Part shown: positions 1-7,619 of the stretch, piece after piece | How the letters are laid out: each line of letters begins with the position of its first letter | Position numbering within the stretch: position 1 is the stretch's first letter | Assembly: GCA_001821935.1 (NCBI GenBank) | Contig: MHOU01000011.1 | Location: forward strand, 47,022 to 89,441 | Source: Candidatus Staskawiczbacteria bacterium RIFCSPHIGHO2_02_FULL_43_16 | Lineage (GTDB): Bacteria > Patescibacteriota > Minisyncoccia > Minisyncoccales > Staskawiczbacteraceae | Direction of reading: 5' to 3' | Length of the DNA: 42,420 nt | The notes under the pieces: model-generated | What the model was told of the DNA's origin: nothing | The model's database searches: none | Seen by the model: only the letters and a program-made list of their open reading frames with translations | Program-made: the position numbers and the translations under genes

Positions 1-2832
1 ATCCGCAGCCCCGGGGCGTTTTTTACCTCGCGGTCAGCAAAAGGCAAAAACTTTTTTGGGGCAAAGGTTATTCCCAATCGTGGTGCCTGGCTTGAATTTG
101 AAACCGAAGAATCTGGGTTTGTGGGCGTTAAAATTAATCGCAAGCGCAAAGTGCCGGCCACCACACTTTTGATGGCCTTGGGGTTGGAAAACATTGAAAA
201 AATCCAAAAAGAATTTAAAGATGTTGATACCGGGGAAATAAAATATATTTATGAAACCTTAAAGCGCGACACCTGCAAAGACCAAAAAGAAGCCCTGGTG
301 GAAATATATCGAAGGCTGCGGCCGGGGGATCTGGTGACGCCCGACACCGCCCAAGATTTGATTTTCAACATGTTCTTTAATTTTGACCGGTACGACTTGT
401 CAAAAGTGGGGCGCTGGAAAACTTGGATGCGCCTGCCCGGTTTAAACACCAAGAAAAAAGACGCCGGTAGCGACATCACCAAAGAAGAACGAATTTTAAG
501 CATTGAGGACTTGGTGGAAGTGGTCAAAGAAGTCATCAAGTTAAACAATAATCCCAACGCCAAAGCCGACCAGGTTGACCACTTGGGAAACCGGCGCGTG
601 CGGACCTTGTCTGAATTGTTGCAAAATCGGTTGCGGGTTGGTTTGATGCGCATGGAAAGGATTATTAAAGACAAAATGTCCACCTTGGATCCTTCCACCA
701 TCACCGCCACCCAACTGATCAACCCGCGGCCGCTGATGGCCGTGGTGAAAGAATTTTTCACCTCTTCACAATTTTCACAGTTCATGGATAACGAAAATCC
801 GTTAGCGGAACTTGAACACAAAAGGCGCTTGACCACCACGGGTCCCGGGGGATTAACCCGCGAACGGGCCGGCTTTGAAGTGCGCGATGTGCAGCCTAGC
901 CACTATGGAAGGATTTGCCCAATTGAAACTCCGGAAGGCCAGAACGTGGGATTGGTGGGCCACTTGGCTTCCTTTGCGCGGGTCAACCCGTATGGGTTTA
1001 TAGAAGCCCCTTATTTTAAAGTAAAAAACGGCAAGATTACCGATGAAGTTCATTATTTGTCAGCCCAAGAGGAAGAACGGTACATTATTGTGCCGGCTTC
1101 CGTGCCGATTGATAAGAATGGCAAAATTTTACCGGAAATTCCGCCCAACAAAGTGGAGGCCCGGGTAAAGGGAGAACCGGCCGAAACGGAAATTTCCAAG
1201 GTGGATTACTCCGATGTTTCCAGCAAACAGTTTATTTCTGCGGCCGCTTCCCTGATTCCATTTTTGCAAAATGACGATGCTTCCCGCGCCCTGATGGGTT
1301 CAAACATGCAACGCCAGGCCGTGCCGTTGATCAGGCCAGAGGCTCCGCTGGTAGGAACCGGAGTGGAAAGAAACGTGGCTCGCGATTCCGGCCAGGTGAT
1401 TTTAGCCACCTCTAATGGGGTGGTCAAAGAAGTGGATGCTTCCCATATTTTGGTGCAATACGACGTGTCTGGCAAGAAAGTTACCCAAGATTATGAATTG
1501 CAAACCTTTGTGCGGACCAACCAATATTCCTGTTTCCACCAAAAACCGATTGTCCAAAAAGGGGATCATTTCAAAAAAGGCGATGTGCTGGCCGATGGGG
1601 CCGCCATTGACCAGGGCCGCTTGGCGCTGGGAAGGAATATTTTAGTCTGTTTTTTGCCGTTACGCGGAGGAGGGTTTGAAGACTCCATTACCATTTCCGA
1701 AAAGTTAGTCAAAGAATTTGAATTTACTTCTATCCATATAGAAGATTTTACCTGCGACGTGCGTGAAACAAAATTGGGCGATGAACAAACCACTTCTGAT
1801 ATTCCCAATGTGGGGGAAGAAAAATTGAAAGATTTGGATGAAGAGGGCATTGTGCGGGTAGGAGCCAGTGTGGGCCCCAACGATATTTTGGTGGGAAAAA
1901 TTTCGCCCAAAGGGGAAGCCGAATTAACACCGGAAGAACGGTTATTGCGCGCCATTTTCGGTGAAAAGGCCAAAGATGTCAAAGACACTTCCATGCGGGT
2001 TGAACACGGCAAGCACGGAAAGGTGACTAATGTGAAAATCTTTTCCCGCGAATTGGGTCATAAGCTGGAACCGGGGGTGATTAAAAAAATCCAGGTGGAA
2101 GTTTCGGAAATCCGGCACGTTAAAGTGGGAGACAAATTGGTGGGACGCCACGGAAACAAAGGAGTGGTTTCGCGCATTGCCTCGGAAGCGGAAATGCCAT
2201 TTTTGGCAGACGGGACTCCGGTAGATTTGGTTTTGTCGCCATTGTCCGTTCCTTCTCGTATGAACCTGGGGCAGATTTTGGAAACCCATCTTGGTTGGGC
2301 CGCCCATAAACTAAACTACTTGGCTATTACCCCTTCGCTTTTAGGGGCTCATAAAGAAGATATCAAAAAAGAATTGAAAGAAGCGGGTTTGCCCGAAAGT
2401 GGCCAAACTACCTTGTATGACGGCCGAACCGGCCAGCCGTTCCCGCGGCCGATTACGGTTGGCTACATGTATATCATGAAACTGATCCACATGGTTGATG
2501 ACAAGGTGCACGCCAGGTCTATTGGCCCATATTCATTGATTACCCAGCAGCCTTTGGGAGGAAAAGCCCAGTTTGGAGGCCAGAGGTTCGGGGAAATGGA
2601 AGTCTGGGCGCTGCAAGGTTATGGCGCCGCTTACACGTTGCAGGAAATGTTAACCATTAAATCTGACGATGTGGTGGGAAGGGCCACAACCTATGAAAGC
2701 ATTTTAAAGGGCGAGCCGATTAAAAACCCCAACATCCCAGCTTCATTTAATTTGTTAGTGGCTGAATTGAAATCGCTTGGAATGGGAGTTGAGGTGAAAG
2801 AAAAGATCAGGGAAAAAGATTCTAAAAATTAA
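1..2832 (+). CDS. rpoB: DNA-directed RNA polymerase subunit beta (5' end outside window)
   Basis: The frame is open from base 1, so the true start lies upstream of the window. The product is the beta subunit of RNA polymerase, which forms part of the active-site cleft with beta'. Recognisable family blocks include the rifampicin-pocket region (SSQFSQFMDNENPLAEL, then HKRRLTTTGPGGL, about nt 760-855), CPIETPEGQNVGLV (about nt 916-957), KHGNKG-type catalytic region (GRHGNKGVVS, about nt 2143-2172) and the C-terminal QPLGGKAQFGGQRFGEME clamp-anchoring block. At rifampicin-contact positions this protein differs from the E. coli consensus (F for L511, T for S531, T for L533). It ends with TAA 12 bases before rpoC, so the two are co-transcribed. 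Identity is certain; only the N-terminal extent is unknown. Confidence 0.98.
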   Translation: MRSPGAFFTSRSAKGKNFFGAKVIPNRGAWLEFETEESGFVGVKINRKRKVPATTLLMALGLENIEKIQKEFKDVDTGEIKYIYETLKRDTCKDQKEALVEIYRRLRPGDLVTPDTAQDLIFNMFFNFDRYDLSKVGRWKTWMRLPGLNTKKKDAGSDITKEERILSIEDLVEVVKEVIKLNNNPNAKADQVDHLGNRRVRTLSELLQNRLRVGLMRMERIIKDKMSTLDPSTITATQLINPRPLMAVVKEFFTSSQFSQFMDNENPLAELEHKRRLTTTGPGGLTRERAGFEVRDVQPSHYGRICPIETPEGQNVGLVGHLASFARVNPYGFIEAPYFKVKNGKITDEVHYLSAQEEERYIIVPASVPIDKNGKILPEIPPNKVEARVKGEPAETEISKVDYSDVSSKQFISAAASLIPFLQNDDASRALMGSNMQRQAVPLIRPEAPLVGTGVERNVARDSGQVILATSNGVVKEVDASHILVQYDVSGKKVTQDYELQTFVRTNQYSCFHQKPIVQKGDHFKKGDVLADGAAIDQGRLALGRNILVCFLPLRGGGFEDSITISEKLVKEFEFTSIHIEDFTCDVRETKLGDEQTTSDIPNVGEEKLKDLDEEGIVRVGASVGPNDILVGKISPKGEAELTPEERLLRAIFGEKAKDVKDTSMRVEHGKHGKVTNVKIFSRELGHKLEPGVIKKIQVEVSEIRHVKVGDKLVGRHGNKGVVSRIASEAEMPFLADGTPVDLVLSPLSVPSRMNLGQILETHLGWAAHKLNYLAITPSLLGAHKEDIKKELKEAGLPESGQTTLYDGRTGQPFPRPITVGYMYIMKLIHMVDDKVHARSIGPYSLITQQPLGGKAQFGGQRFGEMEVWALQGYGAAYTLQEMLTIKSDDVVGRATTYESILKGEPIKNPNIPASFNLLVAELKSLGMGVEVKEKIREKDSKN

Positions 2833-2844
2833 TTATAACAACTC

Positions 2845-5800
2845 ATGCGAGTACTAGACTTAGAATCAATCAGAATCAAAATTGCCTCGCCTGAGGAGAT
2901 TTTGTCATGGTCGCACGGTGAGATTATTCGGCCGGAAACTATTAATTACCGCACTCAAAAACCGGAAAAGGACGGCTTGTTTGACGAGCGCATTTTTGGC
3001 CCGGAAAAAGATTATGAATGCGCCTGTGGAAAGTATAAAAGAATCCGGTACAAGGGCGTGGTTTGCGACCGCTGCGGGGTGGAAGTGACCAAAAGCCAGG
3101 TAAGGCGCGAAAGGATGGGCCACATTAAACTGGCCACGCCGGTTTCGCATATCTGGTTTTTACGGGGTGTGCCAAGCCGCATGGGTTTGGTGTTGAATAA
3201 ATCCAGCCAACAATTGGAAAAAGTAATTTATTTTTCCAGCTATATCATTACCAAAGTGGACAACGAAGCCCGTCAGCGCTTGCTGGACGCGGTTGAGCAG
3301 GAATTTAAAGTAAAATCTAAGAAAGCCGCCAACGAAGCGGAGAAAACCGAATACAAGCAGCTGCGCGAAAAAGTAAAAGAAGAAATTTTAGAAATAAAAC
3401 CTTTGAGAATTTTGTCAGAAGTTGTTTACCATGATATTTCATTAAAATACGGGGAAATGTTTGAAGCGGGAACGGGTGCCGAGGTGGTTAAAGAATTGTT
3501 CACCAAAGTTGATTTGCAAATCACCGTTGAAGAATTGGTGAAAGAAGCCGAAGATGCCCCGCCCCTGTTAAAAAAGAAAATTTTGCGCCGCTTGAAGTTG
3601 TTCCAGGGAATGTTGAAAGCCAAAGTTCGGCCGGAATGGATGTTTATGGATGTTTTGCCTGTGTTGCCGCCCGATTTGCGCCCCATGGTGCAACTGGATG
3701 GAGGCCGCTATGCTTCCAGCGATTTAAATGATTTATACAGAAGGGTAATTAACCGTAATAACCGGTTAAAATACTTGCAGGAAATTTCGGCTCCGCCGGT
3801 TATTGTGCGCAATGAAAAGCGCATGCTGCAAGAAGCGGTTGATGCCTTGATTGATAACGACATGAGAAAAGGCGTAACCACTACTGCCACCACTGGCGGC
3901 AAGCGGCTCTTAAAATCATTAGCCGCCATGCTGGCCGGAAAGCAGGGAAGGTTCAGGCAGAACTTACTGGGCAAGCGCGTGGATTATTCCGGAAGGTCCG
4001 TGATTGTGGTTGGGCCGGAATTGAAATTTTCCCAGTGCGGTTTGCCAAAAACCATGGCTTTGGAAATTTTCAAACCCTTTGTTATCAAGCGTATTTTAGA
4101 TAAAGAATTGGCTTATAACATTCGCGGCGCCGCCCGGTTGATTGAAGAAAAAGTCCCTGAAGTGTGGGCGATTTTGGAAGAAGTGGTGGCCGGCAAAGTA
4201 GTGCTACTTAACCGCGCCCCGACTTTGCATAGATTAGGTATTCAAGCGTTTCACCCGGTTTTGACCGAAGGGGAAACCATTAGGTTGCATCCGCTGGCTT
4301 GCGAGGCTTTTAATGCCGACTTTGACGGTGATCAAATGGCCGTGTATTTGCCGCTTTCCGATGAAGCCCAAAAAGAAGCCCGCGAAATTATGCTTTCCAG
4401 TTTGAACTTGTTAAGGCCGGCCACCGGCTTGCCGGTTATCGGGCCATTCCGCGATATTGCTTTGGGTTGCTATTTGCTGACCAAAATGAAAGAGCCGAAA
4501 GATGCCAAAGAGGTTAAGGTGTATTCTAGCGATTCCGAGGCGGTGACCGCTTATGAATACGGTTTTGTAACCTTAACGGCCAAGATCAGGGTGCCCAACC
4601 CAAAATCGGCCGAACATGAGTTAATTGAAACCTGCGTGGGCCGGTTGATTTTAAATGCCCAGTTGCCGCCTACTTATCCGTACGTTTCCAAACTGATAGA
4701 CAACAAGGCGCTCAAAGCTTTGATCCGCGATTTGATTGAAAAATACCCGGGCGCTGAATCCATTGAAGCCTTGGATAAAATCAAAGTGATGGGGTTTGAG
4801 TATTGCACCCTTTCCGGCATTTCCTGGGGCATGGATGACCTGATTGTGCCAAAAGAGAAGGGGCAGATGATCATGGACGCCGAAAAAGAAGTGGAGCGCA
4901 TTGATTCTCATTTTGAAAAGGGGCTTTTAAGCCACGACGAAAAAACCAGCCAGAAAATTTTGCTTTGGCAGGGCGTTAAAACCAAACTGGAAGCGCTTTT
5001 GAAAACCACTTTGCCCGAAGACGGTTCCGTGCTTTCTATTATCAGCGCCGGAGCCCGCGCTACCTGGTCGCAGCCCGTGCAGATGGCCGGCATGAAGGGG
5101 TTGGTAAACAATCCGGCCGGAGACATTATTGAACTGCCGGTTAAGTCTTCATTTGCCGAAGGCTTTAATGTGCTGGAATACTTTATTTCCACCCATGGAG
5201 CCAGAAAGGGAACGGCTGACACAGCTTTGAGGACTTCTTCTGCCGGTTACCTGACCCGAAGATTGATTGACGTGGCTCACGATGTGATTGTGTGGGAAGA
5301 GGATTGCGGCGATAAAAAAGGCAAAGAAGTGCTGCGAAAAGACGCCGAAGATATTGAACAGGACTTTGTCTTTAAATTGGTGGGCCGGGTTTGCACCCAA
5401 GATGTTTTGTCAAAGTTAAATAAAAAGCAAGCCATTACCAAAAAGGGAGAAATTATCAGCTGGGCTCAGGCCAAACAGATAAAAGAAGAAGAGGTGGAAG
5501 CGGTGAATTTACGTTCCCCATTAACCTGCCAAAGTATCCGCGGCGTGTGCCAGAAGTGCTATGGGTGGGATTTGAGCCGTAATAATCTGGTAAAATTGGG
5601 TGAAGCCGTGGGAGTGGTGGCCGCCCAGGCCATTGGAGAACCGGGAACCCAGCTTACACTGCGAACCCATCACTTGGGGGGAGTAGTTGGGTCGGGCGAT
5701 ATTACCCAAGGTTTGCCGCGTATTGAAGAAATTTTTGAAGCCCGCGCTCCAAAAGGGGAAGCGGTCATGTCTTTGACTGATGGAAAGGTGACGGCTATCA

Positions 5801-6441
5801 ATGAAGAAACCCGCGTGGTAACCATCCAGCCCACCGGCGATGCCAAAAACAAAAAAGGCATTGTGATTACCGCCGGTAAAAAAGCCTTGCCGATTGATTA
5901 CAAAATTCCGGGCAAAATTGCCATGTTGGTGGCGGTGGGCCAAGAAGTGAAAGAAAACCAGCCTTTGTGCGGTGGAAATTTGGATTTGAAAAAACTGTAT
6001 AAATCCGCCGGCTTGCAGGAAACCCAAAATTACATTCTTAAAGAAGTGCAGAGGATTTACTCTTCCCAGGGTGTGGACATCCATGATAAGCACATTGAAG
6101 CCATCATTTCAAAAATGTTTTCGCGCATCCGCATTAAAGAAGAGGGTCAGGGTGAATGGGTGCGAGGTGAAATTATTGAGTGGTCTGTATTCCAAGAAGA
6201 AGTGGAGCGCTTGAAAAAAGCTAAAAAAGAAGCGCCAATAGGGGCTCAGATTTTGTTGGGAATTTCAGAGGTGGCGCTGGCTTCGGAAAGCTTCTTGTCT
6301 GCCGCTTCATTCCAACAAACTTCGCGCGTGTTGATTAAAGCAGCGCTTGAAGGCAAAGAAGATAAATTGCGCGGATTGAAAGAAAACGTTATTATCGGGA
6401 AACTGATTCCGGTGGGGACGGGGTTTAGGCCTAATAAATAG
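2845..6441 (+). CDS. rpoC: DNA-directed RNA polymerase subunit beta'
   Basis: The 1198-residue beta' subunit is complete and starts at the ATG just after rpoB. The N-terminal zinc site is visible as four cysteines at residues 59, 61, 74 and 77 (CACGKYKRIRYKGVVCDRCG). The catalytic magnesium loop NADFDGD is at residues 490-496. The second zinc site is formed by the cysteine in WEEDCG and those in CQSIRGVCQKCYGWD. The trigger-loop/bridge region follows as QAIGEPGTQLTLRTHH. The length is near that of compact bacterial beta' subunits lacking lineage-specific insertions. It is the second gene of the rpoBC unit and is followed by a palindromic repeat and a terminator. Confidence 0.98.
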   Translation: MRVLDLESIRIKIASPEEILSWSHGEIIRPETINYRTQKPEKDGLFDERIFGPEKDYECACGKYKRIRYKGVVCDRCGVEVTKSQVRRERMGHIKLATPVSHIWFLRGVPSRMGLVLNKSSQQLEKVIYFSSYIITKVDNEARQRLLDAVEQEFKVKSKKAANEAEKTEYKQLREKVKEEILEIKPLRILSEVVYHDISLKYGEMFEAGTGAEVVKELFTKVDLQITVEELVKEAEDAPPLLKKKILRRLKLFQGMLKAKVRPEWMFMDVLPVLPPDLRPMVQLDGGRYASSDLNDLYRRVINRNNRLKYLQEISAPPVIVRNEKRMLQEAVDALIDNDMRKGVTTTATTGGKRLLKSLAAMLAGKQGRFRQNLLGKRVDYSGRSVIVVGPELKFSQCGLPKTMALEIFKPFVIKRILDKELAYNIRGAARLIEEKVPEVWAILEEVVAGKVVLLNRAPTLHRLGIQAFHPVLTEGETIRLHPLACEAFNADFDGDQMAVYLPLSDEAQKEAREIMLSSLNLLRPATGLPVIGPFRDIALGCYLLTKMKEPKDAKEVKVYSSDSEAVTAYEYGFVTLTAKIRVPNPKSAEHELIETCVGRLILNAQLPPTYPYVSKLIDNKALKALIRDLIEKYPGAESIEALDKIKVMGFEYCTLSGISWGMDDLIVPKEKGQMIMDAEKEVERIDSHFEKGLLSHDEKTSQKILLWQGVKTKLEALLKTTLPEDGSVLSIISAGARATWSQPVQMAGMKGLVNNPAGDIIELPVKSSFAEGFNVLEYFISTHGARKGTADTALRTSSAGYLTRRLIDVAHDVIVWEEDCGDKKGKEVLRKDAEDIEQDFVFKLVGRVCTQDVLSKLNKKQAITKKGEIISWAQAKQIKEEEVEAVNLRSPLTCQSIRGVCQKCYGWDLSRNNLVKLGEAVGVVAAQAIGEPGTQLTLRTHHLGGVVGSGDITQGLPRIEEIFEARAPKGEAVMSLTDGKVTAINEETRVVTIQPTGDAKNKKGIVITAGKKALPIDYKIPGKIAMLVAVGQEVKENQPLCGGNLDLKKLYKSAGLQETQNYILKEVQRIYSSQGVDIHDKHIEAIISKMFSRIRIKEEGQGEWVRGEIIEWSVFQEEVERLKKAKKEAPIGAQILLGISEVALASESFLSAASFQQTSRVLIKAALEGKEDKLRGLKENVIIGKLIPVGTGFRPNK

Positions 6442-6446
6442 AATCT

Positions 6447-6496
6447 GGAAGCTAGCCGCCTTGTTAGGCGAGCCTCGCCCCGTTGGGCGGGTATCT
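6447..6496 (+). repeat. Dispersed palindromic element, copy 1
   Basis: A 50-base GC-rich element lies six bases after the rpoC stop. It can form three short overlapping hairpins: CGCCT-TGTT-AGGCG (6457-6470), GGCGAG-C-CTCGCC (6467-6479) and CGCCC-CGTT-GGGCG (6476-6489). An exact inverted copy is at 11021-11070, and a diverged copy with the same three-hairpin plan lies inside tag at 42379-42420. Confidence 0.85.
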
Positions 6497-6510
6497 GAAA
6501 TCTAGAATGC

Positions 6511-6538
6511 AAAAAACTGTCCGCTCGGGCGGTTTTTT
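6511..6538 (+). terminator. Rho-independent terminator of rpoBC
   Basis: A short GC stem CCGC-TCGG-GCGG is followed by six T residues and preceded by a complementary A-run. It lies about 80 bases after the rpoC stop. Confidence 0.75.
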
Positions 6539-6549
6539 GTTGTTTTGGG

Positions 6550-6578
6550 TAATGCTTCAACCTATATTTGAAGCATTA
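6550..6578. repeat. Perfect 11-bp inverted repeat upstream of an isolated gene
   Basis: TAATGCTTCAA is followed by the 7-base spacer CCTATAT and its exact complement. There is no T-run, so this is not an obvious terminator. It sits immediately before the promoter at 6586 and could insulate it or bind a protein. Confidence 0.6.
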
Positions 6579-6585
6579 AGGAAAT

Positions 6586-6614
6586 TTGACTTGTTCCCAT
6601 GTATTTGGCATACT
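6586..6614 (+). promoter_or_regulatory. Sigma-70-like promoter for the gene at 6670
   Basis: TTGACT, a 17-base spacer and CATACT, giving a start near 6621 and a leader of about 50 bases that ends in a strong AAGGAG Shine-Dalgarno (6657-6662). Confidence 0.55.
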
Positions 6615-6669
6615 GTAATTAGATCGTTCCCAATTAGCAGTCTTCCTCTTTCTCACAAGGAGAGCTTCC

Positions 6670-7353
6670 ATGAGTCTTGGCAGCATTGACACGGCGACTG
6701 GCAAAAGGCATCTGGATATTCCCCATGTCCAAGTTGCAAGCATGGTACTTGGTGACCGGAGTAAGCCAGAGGGGCGCCCCTTGCCCGCACCTACTTCTTC
6801 GTTGGACGGATTAAAAAAGTATGTCCAACGAGCTGCGGCCATTGGCTATGAGCCGGATCCTGTTCATGTGCTTTATGAACAGCTCAAGATCGTCATCGCC
6901 GAGAACAACATCCTTCTCTACGACGACAAAGCTGTCCATGAGTGGATGTGTAAGATGGCTCAAAAGCAGGGGCCGAGGATGAAATGGGTGTGGAAATCTC
7001 TCACCAAGCCGCTCGAGCAGTTGATCGGAAGGGAGGCTGCGTGGAGTATTCACTACCAGTACAAAGCCTACGAATTGAAGATCGATGGCTATTATGGCGA
7101 AGTCGACAGGACAAGCCGGTACACCAAAATCATTCCCGAAGCAGTGCTGGCAACGGCTGAAACCATCCTCAAACACTTCAAGAAAACAGACCCCATCTGC
7201 TTGTTGGTGTCTGACTACGCAGTGGTCCAGCCGGATCCATTCTTAGCGGTGGCGGTGCCGCAGTTTCCGTTCCTGATCGTTGACTTCTGGGACGAACCCG
7301 GGTTTCAACCGAAAGCCGCGGAAACGAATACGCAAAAAGGGCTAAACAAGTAA
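6670..7353 (+). CDS. Uncharacterised 227-residue soluble protein
   Basis: I do not recognise a characterised family. The start is set by AAGGAG eight bases upstream of ATG. The protein has no signal peptide or membrane segment and is rich in W, Y and K. A conserved-looking C-terminal block reads DPFLAVAVPQFPFLIVDFWD followed by EPGF. The gene stands alone: its own promoter (6586), strong ribosome binding site and terminator (7382). Codon choice is more balanced, with many C-ending codons, than in rpoBC or ftsK, which suggests a different history. The same stand-alone design is seen for the DGR target gene (22065) and the metallopeptidase gene (39259). Function cannot be assigned from sequence; that it is a real gene is well supported. 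Confidence 0.8.
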   Translation: MSLGSIDTATGKRHLDIPHVQVASMVLGDRSKPEGRPLPAPTSSLDGLKKYVQRAAAIGYEPDPVHVLYEQLKIVIAENNILLYDDKAVHEWMCKMAQKQGPRMKWVWKSLTKPLEQLIGREAAWSIHYQYKAYELKIDGYYGEVDRTSRYTKIIPEAVLATAETILKHFKKTDPICLLVSDYAVVQPDPFLAVAVPQFPFLIVDFWDEPGFQPKAAETNTQKGLNK

Positions 7354-7381
7354 CGCACTGCGTTACGGCGAAGCCATTCCG

Positions 7382-7414
7382 AGCCCGATGATTTACAAAT
7401 CACCGGGCTTTTTT
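7382..7414 (+). terminator. Terminator of the gene at 6670
   Basis: A long stem pairs AGCCCG-TGATT with AATCA-CGGGCT around one A.C mismatch, followed by six T residues. Confidence 0.85.
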
Positions 7415-7437
7415 CATGTAAAAAATTAATGGAGCGA

Positions 7438-7562
7438 GGGTTGCGATTCAAAGGACGCTTCGCAGGTGATTTTGCATGGTCCCGCGAAGCGGGAAAATTA
7501 CCGAGACGCGAACAGTCATTTCTCGCTGGAGAAATGAACTGTGACCTTTGAACCGCATACCC
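7438..7562. ncRNA. Structured three-way-junction element (candidate RNA or mobile repeat)
   Basis: This 125-base intergenic stretch folds almost completely. The closing stem pairs 7438-7454 with 7545-7562, 16 base pairs with one A.C mismatch and one bulged base. Inside it, CGCTTCGC (7456-7463) pairs with GCGAAGCG (7484-7491). A second arm pairs ACAGT plus CATTTCTC (7512-7524) with GAGAAATG plus ACTGT (7529-7542) around a GCTG loop. The hairpin CCCGC-GAA-GCGGG (7481-7493) competes with the first inner arm. It lies between a terminator and the ftsK promoter. It could be a small RNA, a switch, or a dispersed palindromic element; the strand is not determined. Confidence 0.55.
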
Positions 7563-7577
7563 GAGCGGAATATCCAC

Positions 7578-7607
7578 TTGAATATTTACAAAACCAGGTG
7601 GTACAAT
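7578..7607 (+). promoter_or_regulatory. Promoter of ftsK
   Basis: TTGAAT, an 18-base spacer and TACAAT, predicting a start only about 6 bases before the ATG at 7620. Confidence 0.55.
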
Positions 7608-7619
7608 GAAGGAATTATC

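Noticed and set aside
6670-7353. Second DGR target
   Set aside because: Although the gene shares the stand-alone layout, its 3' end has no similarity to TR; the same is true for 39259-40062.
7440-7452. 13-base match to the right end of the IS30 element (39181-39193)
   Set aside because: Several 13-base matches are expected by chance in a window of this size, and no other IS sequence is near.
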